A DNA stretch of 64,000 bases, from the NCBI RefSeq assembly GCF_014202115.1, contig NZ_JACHFW010000001.1, positions 434,001 through 498,000 of the forward strand, in the 5' to 3' direction. The position numbers and the translations under genes are program-made. Under the pieces are notes generated by a model. It saw only the letters and a program-made list of their open reading frames with translations. It was not told the DNA's origin and did no database searches. Of the stretch, positions 53,303 through 62,166 are shown one piece after another (within the stretch, counting starts at the first letter, position 1; each line of letters begins with the position of its first letter). Origin of the DNA: Catenibacillus scindens. Its GTDB lineage: Bacteria > Bacillota > Clostridia > Lachnospirales > Lachnospiraceae.

Positions 53303-54685
53303 CTATTCTTTGACTTTTGACATCAATACTACCGTCTCAACATGCACACTATGTCCAAACATGTCCACACACTGAACCTTTTCCACCCTATATCCATTCC
53401 CGCTTAGATAATTTAAGTCTCTGGCCAGGGTGGCAGGATCGCAGCTCACGTAGACGATGCGATTGGGAGCCATTTTGACCATACATTCCAGCAGTTCCGG
53501 ATCACAGCCCTTCCGCGGCGGGTCCACCACGATCACATCGGCATAAATACCATTGCTCTCATATTCCCGCGGCAGGACTTCCTCCGCCTTCCCTACAAAA
53601 AATTCCACGTTTTCCATATGGTTCAGGCGGGCGTTGGATCGGGCATCATCAATAGCCTGGGGGACAATCTCCACGCCGCAGACCCGTGAGGCCGTCTGGG
53701 CCAAGAAAAGAGAAATGGTTCCAATGCCGCAGTACAGATCCCACACCACTTCCCCTGGCCTTAAGGCGGCAAATTTCAAGGCAGTCTCATAAAGAATCCG
53801 GGTCTGTCTGGGATTGACCTGATAAAAAGACAGCGGTGAAATCTGGTAGGCAATCTTCCCAATATAATCGGTGATATAGGGCTGTCCCCACAGCGTCTCA
53901 ACCTTATCTCCCAGGATCACATTGGTTTTTTCCCGGTTAATGTTCAGGCAAATGCTGGTCATGCCCTCCACAGCCGTCAGGATGCCAATCAGCTCTTGGG
54001 CATGGGGAATTTTTTCGCCGTTGATCACGAGACAGACCATCACCTGACCTGTGGATTCGCCGATGCGGGTCAGGACATGACGCACCAGTCCCTGGCCTGT
54101 GGATTCATTGTAGGGTTCCACTGAATACTCTTCCATCCATCCCTTAATTTTATGGACCAGTATCTCATTTAAAGGATGCTGAATGTAACAGTGTTCTGTA
54201 TCTACAATGGAATGAGTGTGTCCGGCATAAAAGCCCATAACGATCTTTCCTTCTTTATTTTTTCCCACGGGAAACTGAGCCTTATTACGATAATAATAAG
54301 GCTCTTTCATTCCGATAATGGGAAGCATCTGGAAATCCTGAAGTTTTCCCACACGTTCCAGAAGATTTCTCACTTTATTTTCTTTAAAACGAAGCTGCTC
54401 TTTATAGTCCAAATGCATGATCTGGCAGCCGCCACAGGTTCGGGACACAGGGCATTTGGCCGGGACACGGAAAGGCGACGGGGTAAGAATCTCCATCAGA
54501 CGCCCGTAGCCGTAGTTTTTCTTGCTTTTGATCACCTTGACACGGACACAGTCCCCAATAAGGGCGTCCTTGACAAAGAGGGTGTAGCCCTTGTCCTCCC
54601 CTTCCTGCGTCAGCTTGCCAATACCCTCGCCATTAGTCCCAAGATCAGTGATCTCCAATATAAATTCATCGTTTTTTTTAATCAT
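53303..54685 (-). CDS. rlmD: 23S rRNA (uracil-C5) methyltransferase RlmD/RumA type
   Basis: SAM-dependent RNA methyltransferase, 460 residues. N-terminal TRAM domain (1-60), iron-sulfur cysteines in KCPVSRTCGGCQIMHLDY (about 77-93), SAM-binding VVWDLYCGIGTISLFLA, and the catalytic region VVDPPRKGCDPELL with the nucleophile Cys in YVSCDPATLARDL (near 411). Firmicutes often carry two or three paralogues, so the exact target uridine could be 747 or 1939. GAAAGGATCACC precedes ATG 54685. Confidence 0.93.
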   Translation of the reverse strand: MIKKNDEFILEITDLGTNGEGIGKLTQEGEDKGYTLFVKDALIGDCVRVKVIKSKKNYGYGRLMEILTPSPFRVPAKCPVSRTCGGCQIMHLDYKEQLRFKENKVRNLLERVGKLQDFQMLPIIGMKEPYYYRNKAQFPVGKNKEGKIVMGFYAGHTHSIVDTEHCYIQHPLNEILVHKIKGWMEEYSVEPYNESTGQGLVRHVLTRIGESTGQVMVCLVINGEKIPHAQELIGILTAVEGMTSICLNINREKTNVILGDKVETLWGQPYITDYIGKIAYQISPLSFYQVNPRQTRILYETALKFAALRPGEVVWDLYCGIGTISLFLAQTASRVCGVEIVPQAIDDARSNARLNHMENVEFFVGKAEEVLPREYESNGIYADVIVVDPPRKGCDPELLECMVKMAPNRIVYVSCDPATLARDLNYLSGNGYRVEKVQCVDMFGHSVHVETVVLMSKVKE

Positions 54686-54700
54686 AGGTGATCCTTTCCT

Positions 54701-55651
54701 TTACTGATTGGGTTTTGACGTACGGCGCACATTGGAATCCAGAATGCGGTTAAAGCCAAGCCACTCCATATTGTCCCCGGCAGCCTTGAAAATCTCTGTC
54801 ATTGTCTGCATCTTCGCATCTGTATTGTCTGCCAGATTCAAAGCCATAGCCTCCATGAGGGCCGGTTTCTTTGGCGATCCGTATTCCAGTTCCCCGTGAT
54901 GAGCCACAATACAGTGTTTCAGCTCATTTTCCAGCACTTGTGGAAAACCTGGGATTTCCCGGATACGGTCATGGATCATCTCCACGCCGATGACAATATG
55001 GCCGATCAACTGTCCGGCATCAGTGTAATCATTGGCCGGAAACAGAGACAGCTCCTTTGTCTTCCCGATATCGTGAAAAAGAGCAGCGGTCATGAGAAGA
55101 TCCCGATTCAGCATGGCATAGCGGGTACAATAAAAATCGCAGAGCTTCATGACACTCAGCGTATGCTCCAAAAGACCGCCGACAAAGCCGTGATGGACGC
55201 TTTTTGCGGCGGAATGGCGCACGAAACTCTGGATAAATTCTTTATCCTTTATAAAATAGCTTTCCGCCAGCGCCTTTAAATGGGGTTCCTTGATCCCGGA
55301 AATGAAAGCGGTCAGCTCCTTGTACATATCTTCCACTTTATACTGGCTTGTAGGCATATAATCCTGGGGATTGTACTCCATCTCCTGAACCCGGCGGATG
55401 CGGCGGGCGTTAAGCTGCAGGGCCCCCTGAAAACTTGTGACCTGTCCGTCCACCTTAATAAAATCCAGGGCCTCGAAATGCTCAATGCCGCCGGAAATTT
55501 CCCATACTTTTGTGTCGATGGTTCCGGTTTTATCCTGGAGGATCAGAGAATAATAAGTTTTCCCAGCCTTTGTCTTCATTGTCTGCTTGGATTTGCAAAG
55601 ATAAATGTCCGATATATTTTCTCCCTCGCGAAATGTCTCAATAAATTTCAT
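54701..55651 (-). CDS. yhaM: 3'-5' exoribonuclease YhaM family (OB fold plus HD domain)
   Basis: About 316 residues, matching B. subtilis YhaM. N-terminal OB-fold nucleic-acid-binding domain (SLILQDKTGTIDTKVWEISG), then an HD phosphohydrolase domain with HTLSVMKLC, ALFHDIGKTKEL, and the downstream His pairs IGHIVIGVEMIH and VAHHGELEYG. Start ATG 55651 with AGAGGATTTTC upstream; a 21-base duplication places a second copy of that site farther up. rlmD follows 15 bases later and is probably co-transcribed. Confidence 0.92.
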   Translation of the reverse strand: MKFIETFREGENISDIYLCKSKQTMKTKAGKTYYSLILQDKTGTIDTKVWEISGGIEHFEALDFIKVDGQVTSFQGALQLNARRIRRVQEMEYNPQDYMPTSQYKVEDMYKELTAFISGIKEPHLKALAESYFIKDKEFIQSFVRHSAAKSVHHGFVGGLLEHTLSVMKLCDFYCTRYAMLNRDLLMTAALFHDIGKTKELSLFPANDYTDAGQLIGHIVIGVEMIHDRIREIPGFPQVLENELKHCIVAHHGELEYGSPKKPALMEAMALNLADNTDAKMQTMTEIFKAAGDNMEWLGFNRILDSNVRRTSKPNQ

Positions 55652-55652
55652 G

Positions 55653-55694
55653 AAAATCCTCTTTCTATTATTAAAAATCCTCTTTCTATTATTA
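55653..55694. repeat. 21-base tandem duplication at the yhaM ribosome site
   Basis: Two adjacent copies of AAAATCCTCTTTCTATTATT (offset 21). Each includes the AGAGGATTTT ribosome-site sequence on the minus strand; only the copy next to ATG 55651 is well placed. Confidence 0.85.
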
Positions 55695-55699
55695 TAATA

Positions 55700-56040
55700 A
55701 ATCACGGCCCAGCCTTGCTCATCCTGATGGCAAAACTGTGACTTCTATAAATTTTATAACAACATAACCACAAGTATTATACTTCATAGATATAGATTTT
55801 TCTATATAAAAATAAAGAATCCCTCGAAATCCTTCCCTTTTCTTCCCATATAGGTTACAATAGAAATGTTGCATTGCCGCCGCGCAGCCAATTGCCCGCG
55901 GGGCTTGCGCCTGTACAGGCATAAACCATTTCGCCTGAACGGTTATGCAAAAACTGCGACTATGCAGAGCGGCGTATCTCCCGATTTTTCCCGCCATCCT
56001 GAACTCTTACAAAAAAATAATAAAAGAATCGCAGGTGATT
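55700..56040. other. Intergenic region between divergent yhaM and mutS2
   Basis: No gene seen in about 340 bases. It holds AT-rich promoter-like sequence (TATAAT-like on the minus strand near 55,695; TACAAT at about 55,858 on the plus strand), and a palindromic cluster at about 55,885-55,970 including GCATAA-n-GGTTATGC around the inverted GTTCAG core of the repeat family. Confidence 0.4.
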
Positions 56041-56044
56041 AAAT

Positions 56045-58504
56045 TTGAACGAAAAAGCACTCCGCATACTGGAATATAATAAAATCATTGACAAACTGAC
56101 CGAACTGGCCGGATCTCCCATGGGTAAGGAGCTTTGCAAAAATCTCCAGCCCTCCACAGATCTGGGAACCATTAACCAGATGCAGACACAGACCAGCGAC
56201 GCCCTTTCCCGTATCTACGCCAAGGGCTCACTGTCATTTTCCGGCCTTAAAGACATCCGCGGCTCACTGCTGAGGCTGAATGTAGGATCCACGCTGAATA
56301 TTCCCGAACTATTGTCTATCGCCTCCCTCCTGGACGTTGCTCTGAGAGCCAAATCCTACGGACGCCGGGATGGCGGGACGGATAGTCGAAGCAATGATCC
56401 CGATAGGCACAGCAGCGGGACGGATGACCGGAGCAGCGGACCCAACGGAAGAGACAGCGACAACCAGGGCGACAGCCTGGAAAGTCTCTTTGCTGTGATC
56501 GAGCCATTAAGCCCTCTCAACCATGAGATCCGGCGGTGCATCCTCTCCGAGGAGGACATTGCCGACGATGCCAGCCCCGCCTTAAAAGCGGTACGGCGCA
56601 ATATACGCCTCACTAATGACCGTATACGTTCCCAGCTTAATACCATGGTCAACTCCCCCAGTATGGCCACAAAACTTCAGGACAACATTATTACCATGCG
56701 TGGCGGACGCTACTGTCTCCCGGTAAAGGCTGAGTACCGCAGCCAGGTCCAGGGGATGATCCACGACCAGTCCTCCTCCGGCTCCACTTTATTTATCGAG
56801 CCCATGGCTGTTGTCAAGCTGAACAATGACCTTAGGGAGCTGGAGATCCAGGAAAAAGAGGAAATCGAAAAAGTTCTGGCCCAGTTGAGCGCCCAGGCCG
56901 CCCAGTACACCGACGCCCTGGAGAGCAATATTTCCGCCCTGACCGCCCTGGACTTTATTTTCGCCCGTGCGGCTCTTTCCCGGACGTACAACGGCACTCA
57001 GCCCCGCTTTAATGAAAAGGGTTTTATCCAGATCAAAAAGGCCCGCCATCCTCTCCTGGACAAAAAGAAGGTGGTGCCTATTGACATTACTATGGGCAAA
57101 GACTTTAAGCTGCTCATCATCACCGGCCCCAACACCGGCGGAAAAACCGTGTCCTTAAAAACTGTGGGACTTTTTACCCTGATGGGTCAGGCCGGGCTCC
57201 ACATTCCCGCCTTTGACGACTCCCAGTTGGCGGTATTTGAAAATGTTTTCGCGGATATCGGCGATGAGCAGAGTATTGAGCAAAGTCTGAGTACATTTTC
57301 CTCCCACATGACCAACATTATAAAAATACTGGACGCCTCCAACTATAAAAGCCTTGTCCTTTTAGATGAGCTTTGCGCGGGGACAGACCCCACAGAGGGG
57401 GCTGCACTGGCCATTTCCATATTGAAAAACCTTTTAAGACGGGACGTGACCACCATGGCCACCACCCATTACAGCGAACTGAAAGTTTTCGCTCTGTCCC
57501 AGGAAGGGGCCTGCAACGCCTGCTGCGAGTTTGACGTAGCCACGTTAAGCCCCACCTACCGACTTCTCATCGGGGTTCCCGGAAAGAGCAACGCCTTTGC
57601 CATTTCCAAAAAGCTGGGACTGCCGGAATACATTATCAACGACGCCCGAAAAAATATGGACGCGGCGGACCAGGATTTTGAAGATCTCCTCTCTGATCTG
57701 GAGACGAGCCGCAAAACGATTGAAAACGAGCGGGAAGAAATTGAAAGCTACAAAGCTCAGGTAGCCGCCTTAAAAGATCGTCTGGAAACAAAACAGGAAA
57801 ATCTCGCCCAACAAAAAGAGCGGATTCTTAGGGAAGCCAGGGAACAGGCTCAGAAAATTCTTCAGGACGCCAAGGACTTTGCGGATCAGACCATCCGCGA
57901 TATGAACAAACTGGCGGCTGGCGGCGGCAATGCCAAAGCCATGGAGGCTAAGCGCAGCGCTGTCCGTGAAAAGCTTGGCAAGGTCAGCAGTGGTCTGACT
58001 CTTGGCGGGACTGGAAAGAAAAACCGGCTTAAACCCGGCGATATTAAGCCCGGCGACAGCGTCATGGTGCGCAGCATGGGTATTAAAGGTATTGTCTCCT
58101 CCCTTCCCGACTCCAAAGGAAATGTCCAGGTGCAGATGGGAATCTTAAAATCCCGTGTAGCGCTAAGCGATCTTGAACTTTTAGACGAAGAAGTGATCAA
58201 AACACCAATCCTTAAAAAAACCGGCGCGGGAAAGATTAAGATGAGCAAGTCTGCCACCGTTTCTACAAGTATTAACCTGATCGGCAAAACCGTGGACGAG
58301 GCCATCCCTGAAATGGAAAAATACCTGGATGACGCTTACCTGGCCCATCTGTCCCAGATCACCATTATCCACGGACGGGGTACCGGCGCCCTGAGAAACG
58401 CTGTTCACCAGCGCCTCAGAAAAATGAAAAATATTAAATCTTTCCGCCTGGGTACCTTCGGAGAGGGAGAGACCGGCGTCACTATAGTAGAATTTAAAGA
58501 CTGA
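56045..58504 (+). CDS. mutS2: MutS2 family protein (ribosome-rescue/anti-recombination ATPase)
   Basis: An 819-residue MutS-like ATPase with a C-terminal Smr nuclease-type domain. Walker A GPNTGGKT near residue 360, Walker B LVLLDELCAGTDP, a long coiled coil (about 540-610), and Smr motif HGRGTGALR near 780. Known roles are suppressing recombination and splitting collided ribosomes. Start TTG 56045 with AGGTGATT upstream. An odd Gly/Ser/Asp-rich insertion of about 40 residues (RRDGGTDSRSNDPDRHSS region, about 106-145) interrupts the N-terminal domain. Confidence 0.95.
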   Translation: MNEKALRILEYNKIIDKLTELAGSPMGKELCKNLQPSTDLGTINQMQTQTSDALSRIYAKGSLSFSGLKDIRGSLLRLNVGSTLNIPELLSIASLLDVALRAKSYGRRDGGTDSRSNDPDRHSSGTDDRSSGPNGRDSDNQGDSLESLFAVIEPLSPLNHEIRRCILSEEDIADDASPALKAVRRNIRLTNDRIRSQLNTMVNSPSMATKLQDNIITMRGGRYCLPVKAEYRSQVQGMIHDQSSSGSTLFIEPMAVVKLNNDLRELEIQEKEEIEKVLAQLSAQAAQYTDALESNISALTALDFIFARAALSRTYNGTQPRFNEKGFIQIKKARHPLLDKKKVVPIDITMGKDFKLLIITGPNTGGKTVSLKTVGLFTLMGQAGLHIPAFDDSQLAVFENVFADIGDEQSIEQSLSTFSSHMTNIIKILDASNYKSLVLLDELCAGTDPTEGAALAISILKNLLRRDVTTMATTHYSELKVFALSQEGACNACCEFDVATLSPTYRLLIGVPGKSNAFAISKKLGLPEYIINDARKNMDAADQDFEDLLSDLETSRKTIENEREEIESYKAQVAALKDRLETKQENLAQQKERILREAREQAQKILQDAKDFADQTIRDMNKLAAGGGNAKAMEAKRSAVREKLGKVSSGLTLGGTGKKNRLKPGDIKPGDSVMVRSMGIKGIVSSLPDSKGNVQVQMGILKSRVALSDLELLDEEVIKTPILKKTGAGKIKMSKSATVSTSINLIGKTVDEAIPEMEKYLDDAYLAHLSQITIIHGRGTGALRNAVHQRLRKMKNIKSFRLGTFGEGETGVTIVEFKD
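56373..56456 (+). repeat. 42-base imperfect duplication inside mutS2
   Basis: Two imperfect 42-base copies beginning GCGGGACGGAT at 56373 and 56415. They encode GTDSRSNDPDRHSS and GTDDRSSGPNGRDS, the low-complexity insertion. Confidence 0.7.
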
Positions 58505-58634
58505 AAAGAGCTTCAATACAGCGGGACCGCAGGCCTTAAAAGTATGGGCCGGCCCACGGCCCGTTCCCGCGTCCATAAAACATTATTCCCGGCGTATAAC
58601 TCTGTAAAGCCGGTCATATGATAGTGATACCTAA

Positions 58635-58676
58635 GTCAAGCAGACATACTTGTATGAAAAAGCATGTCTGCTTGAC
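58635..58676. promoter_or_regulatory. Perfect inverted repeat before uppP
   Basis: GTCAAGCAGACAT (58635-58647) and ATGTCTGCTTGAC (58664-58676) with a 16-base loop, ending 26 bases before the uppP start. Neither strand has a T run after it, so it is not a normal terminator; a regulatory hairpin or operator is more likely. Confidence 0.5.
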
Positions 58677-58702
58677 AAAAAAAACCCCAGAAAGGACTTA
58701 CT

Positions 58703-59542
58703 ATGATAGAGTTAATTAAGGCGATCATTTTTGGCATTGTAGAGGGAATCACCGAGTGGCTTCCTATCAGCAGTACCGGGCACATGATACTGCTGGATGA
58801 ATTTATGCCCTTAAATGTCACCCCGGAATTTCTTGAAATGTTCCTCGTTGTCATCCAGCTTGGCGCCATTCTTGCCGTTGTAGTCATTTACTGGAAACGT
58901 CTGTTCCCCTTCGGCATTGAAAAGGAAAAAGGCCGCTCACGGCTGACAGCCGACCGTCCTATGCTGATCATGTGGCTGAAAATTATCATCGCTTCAGTCC
59001 CGGCGGCCATTGTAGGACTGTTCCTGGACGACTGGCTCAACGCCATGTTTTATAACTATGTCACTGTTGCCATTATGCTGATCATTTTCGGTGTCCTTTT
59101 TATTGTCATTGAAAACAGCCGTTTCAGCAAAAATGCCCAAGTGACCTCCATCGCGGAAATCACTTACACCGCCGCCCTGATCATCGGCGTATTCCAGATG
59201 ATCGCGGCCGTATTCCCCGGCACCTCCCGCTCCGGCGCTACTATCGTAGGCGCCCTGCTTATCGGGATCTCCCGGACAACCGCCGCCGAATTTACATTTT
59301 TCCTGGCCATCCCGGCCATGCTTGGCGGCAGTGCCTTAAAACTTGTAAAGTTCGGTTTCAGCTTTACATCCCAGGAACTTCTCATCCTCATTGTAGGAAT
59401 GGCTGTGGCATTTATTGTATCCATCCTGGCCATTAAGTTCCTTATGACTTACATAAAAAAACATGATTTTAAAGTTTTTGGATGGTACCGTATTGTTTTA
59501 GGTATACTGATCCTGATATGGTTCGCCGTCCAGACATTTTAA
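58703..59542 (+). CDS. uppP: Undecaprenyl-diphosphatase
   Basis: Membrane enzyme that recycles undecaprenyl pyrophosphate for cell-wall synthesis and gives low-level bacitracin resistance. It has 279 residues and about eight helices. The N-terminal motif is GIVEGITEWLPISSTGHM and the second is FPGTSRSGATIVGALL, both with their catalytic residues. AAAGGA lies before ATG 58703. It is transcribed alone; the hairpin just upstream may regulate it. Confidence 0.95.
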   Translation: MIELIKAIIFGIVEGITEWLPISSTGHMILLDEFMPLNVTPEFLEMFLVVIQLGAILAVVVIYWKRLFPFGIEKEKGRSRLTADRPMLIMWLKIIIASVPAAIVGLFLDDWLNAMFYNYVTVAIMLIIFGVLFIVIENSRFSKNAQVTSIAEITYTAALIIGVFQMIAAVFPGTSRSGATIVGALLIGISRTTAAEFTFFLAIPAMLGGSALKLVKFGFSFTSQELLILIVGMAVAFIVSILAIKFLMTYIKKHDFKVFGWYRIVLGILILIWFAVQTF

Positions 59543-59559
59543 TTTATTTCCGCGGGCAG

Positions 59560-59670
59560 TTCGCCAAGCGGACGCGCGAGCGCGTTCGTTTGGCTCACCG
59601 CCGCGAGCTTAACCCTCGCGGTGCTGTCCAAAGGGGCGCGCAGGCGTGTCCCTTCGGCTCACCGCCAGGA
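59560..59670. repeat. Cluster of GC-rich palindromes between uppP and pepF
   Basis: Several short stems (CCGCGAG/CTCGCGG; GGGGCGCGC with GCGTGTCCC; GCGCGAGCGCG) and a repeated GGCTCACCGCC word (two copies, about 72 bases apart). No gene. Similar in style to the palindromic run near 11,800. Confidence 0.5.
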
Positions 59671-59696
59671 TAATAAACAATAAAGGAGTGACACAT

Positions 59697-61496
59697 ATGT
59701 CAGACGCAACAAAAATTTTATTAAGAAGTGAAGTTGACCCAAAAGATACCTGGGCTATTGAAGATCTTTTCCCCTCCGACGAGGCATGGGAGGAAGCTGT
59801 GAAACAGCTTCAGGCACAGACCGATGAAATTGTAAAATACCAGGGAAAACTTGGGGACAGCGCCCAGTCCCTTTACGGCTACTGCGCCCTGGAAACTCAG
59901 ATCAATGAAAATATCGAGAATATTTACGGCTACGCGAACCGCCAGTACGATGTAGACACCACCAACAGCACCTATCAGGCTATGATGTCTAGGGCCACAT
60001 CTATCTATGTAGACTGTGTGGGACGTCTGTCCTTTTCAAGCCCTGAGATTCTCGCCATTCCCGATGATATCCTGGAACAGTTTTTTAAAGATGAGCCCCG
60101 CCTTTCCATCTACCGCCGGAGCATTATGGAGATCCGCCGCTTAAAAGACCACATTCTCTCCCCGGCGGAAGAAAAGCTTCTGGCTGCCGCCGGAGAAGTG
60201 GCCAACGGCCCGGAGACGATTTTCTCCATGATGGACAATGCCGACGCCGTCTTTCCTCCTGTTATCGACGATGATGGCAAAGAGCTTCCTCTAACCCACG
60301 GAAGTTTTATCTCTCTTATGGAGAACAGTAACCGCCGAATCCGCCGTGACGCCTTCATGAACCTGTACCACACGCTGGAAGGTCACAAAAACACCTCCGC
60401 CGCTGTTTTAGCAGCCCAGGTCAACCAGCTTAAATTCTTCGCCCAGGCCCGGAAATACCCTTCAACCATCGAAGCGGCCCTCAACGTGACCAACGTTCCT
60501 GTCAGCGTTTATAAAAACCTGATCAACACTGTTCACGACAACATGGGATATATGTACAAATACATGAAGCTTCGCAAAAAGCTCCTTGGCCTTGACGAAC
60601 TTCATATGTATGACCTGTACACTTCCATGGTGCCTGACGCTGACGTTAAGATCACCTTTGAGGAAGCCAAGAAAAATGTCATGGAAGCTGTAGCTGTCCT
60701 TGGGAAAGACTACCAGGCCATTTTAAAAGAAGGCTTTGACAACCGGTGGATCGACGTCTATGAAAATAAAGGAAAACGCTCCGGCGCTTATTCCGCCGGA
60801 CATAAAGTCCATCCTTTCGTGCTGCTGAACCATAAAGATACATTAAATTCCGAGTTCACTCTGGCCCATGAGATGGGACATGCCATCCACTCCTGGCTCT
60901 CCAACAAGAATCAGCCGGCGCCGGACGCGGAGTACGTGATCTTTGTGGCGGAGGTGGCTTCCACCTGCAATGAAGCTCTGCTGATGCAGTATCTCCTTAA
61001 AAATACAGAGGACAAAAAAGTCCGCGCCTACCTGATCAACTATTTCCTTGAACAGTTCCGCACGACTCTGTACCGTCAGACCATGTTTGCGGAATTTGAA
61101 ATGAAGATCAACGAAGCCAGTGAACAAGGCGTGGGACTTACTGCGGACTATTTAAATAAACTCTATCACGACCTGAACGTTTTATACTACGGCGAGGACG
61201 TTGTTGTAGACCGCGAGATTGATATGGAATGGGCCCGCATCCCCCATTTCTTCTACAACTTCTACGTTTTCCAGTACGCTACAGGATTTTCCGCCGCCAT
61301 CGCCCTGTCCCAGCGCATTTTAAAAGAAGGGGAGCCAGCGGTGAAAGACTATATTTCCTTCCTGTCCGGCGGCTGCTCCAAAGACCCTATCTCTCTGCTT
61401 CGAGGCGCAGGGGTAGATATGGAATCTCCTAAGCCAATTGAGGAAGCATTAAAACTCTTCTCCAGCCTCATCGACGAGATGGAGGAACTTATGTAA
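59697..61496 (+). CDS. pepF: Oligoendopeptidase F
   Basis: Cytosolic M3-family zinc metallopeptidase that cuts short peptides, 599 residues. Zinc motif is HEMGHAIHSW near residue 391, with a downstream Glu in AEVASTCNEALL as third ligand. Start ATG 59697 has AGGAG nine bases upstream; an earlier in-frame ATG at 59646 lies in the palindrome region without a ribosome site. Confidence 0.95.
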   Translation: MSDATKILLRSEVDPKDTWAIEDLFPSDEAWEEAVKQLQAQTDEIVKYQGKLGDSAQSLYGYCALETQINENIENIYGYANRQYDVDTTNSTYQAMMSRATSIYVDCVGRLSFSSPEILAIPDDILEQFFKDEPRLSIYRRSIMEIRRLKDHILSPAEEKLLAAAGEVANGPETIFSMMDNADAVFPPVIDDDGKELPLTHGSFISLMENSNRRIRRDAFMNLYHTLEGHKNTSAAVLAAQVNQLKFFAQARKYPSTIEAALNVTNVPVSVYKNLINTVHDNMGYMYKYMKLRKKLLGLDELHMYDLYTSMVPDADVKITFEEAKKNVMEAVAVLGKDYQAILKEGFDNRWIDVYENKGKRSGAYSAGHKVHPFVLLNHKDTLNSEFTLAHEMGHAIHSWLSNKNQPAPDAEYVIFVAEVASTCNEALLMQYLLKNTEDKKVRAYLINYFLEQFRTTLYRQTMFAEFEMKINEASEQGVGLTADYLNKLYHDLNVLYYGEDVVVDREIDMEWARIPHFFYNFYVFQYATGFSAAIALSQRILKEGEPAVKDYISFLSGGCSKDPISLLRGAGVDMESPKPIEEALKLFSSLIDEMEELM

Positions 61497-61513
61497 TGTA
61501 AATCTCTTAATCA

Positions 61514-61541
61514 GATACCCCGAAGCACCGATCGGGGTATC
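61514..61541. other. Hairpin after pepF
   Basis: GATACCCCGA and TCGGGGTATC, perfect ten-base arms, just upstream of the main terminator and without a T run. Confidence 0.5.
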
Positions 61542-61550
61542 CCCTGTTAA

Positions 61551-61601
61551 AAAAGGCATCCCGAATATCAATGTGCATTTTGATATTCGCCGATGCCTTT
61601 T
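61551..61601. terminator. Bidirectional terminator between pepF and trmL
   Basis: AAAAGGCATC/GATGCCTTTT outer arms and CGAATATCAA/TTGATATTCG inner arms, with T runs on both strands. Confidence 0.85.
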
Positions 61602-61656
61602 CTTTTTTCTGATATTCAACTATCAATGTTTGGGAAGGAAAAGCCGGTGCGCCTTC

Positions 61657-62166
61657 TCAGTTCTCCGACTTCCAGTGAAGACGGTGAAGATCACCTTTTG
61701 GATTGAGCTGGTCAAAGCCATTTTGCCGCAAAGCTTCATAAAGAGCAATAGCCACTGAATTTGACAGGTTCAGTGAGCGGATCTGACCGATCATAGGAAT
61801 ACGGACACAGTAATCCTCATAGTCCACAAGAATTTCCTCTGGGATTCCCGCACTCTCTTTGCCAAACATAAGCCAGGCGTCCTTTGGGTAGGTCACGTCA
61901 CAGTAACACTGTCTGGACTTTGTAGTAAACATATACAGTTTTCCAGCGCACTGAGGATTTTTCTCAAGGAAATCCTTAAAATCGTCGTAGATGGTCACAT
62001 CCAGATCATCCCAGTAATCCAGCCCGGCCCTCTTTACTGTCTTGTCATTGACTTTAAAGCCCAGAGGCTCAATGAGATGGAGACGGGTTCCCGTGGCCAC
62101 GCATGTCCGCCCGATATTGCCGGTATTGGCCGGCATTTCCGGCTCCAGCAAAACAATGTTCATCAT
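61657..62166 (-). CDS. trmL: tRNA (cytidine/uridine-34 2'-O)-methyltransferase TrmL
   Basis: SPOUT-fold methyltransferase acting on the wobble base of tRNA-Leu, 169 residues, family length. Motifs: PEMPANTGNIGRTCVATG, LMFGKESAGIPEE and IPMIGQIRSLNLSNSVAIAL. Its start overlaps the aminotransferase stop by four bases (ATGA), and it is the last gene of the minus-strand operon. Confidence 0.94.
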   Translation of the reverse strand: MMNIVLLEPEMPANTGNIGRTCVATGTRLHLIEPLGFKVNDKTVKRAGLDYWDDLDVTIYDDFKDFLEKNPQCAGKLYMFTTKSRQCYCDVTYPKDAWLMFGKESAGIPEEILVDYEDYCVRIPMIGQIRSLNLSNSVAIALYEALRQNGFDQLNPKGDLHRLHWKSEN

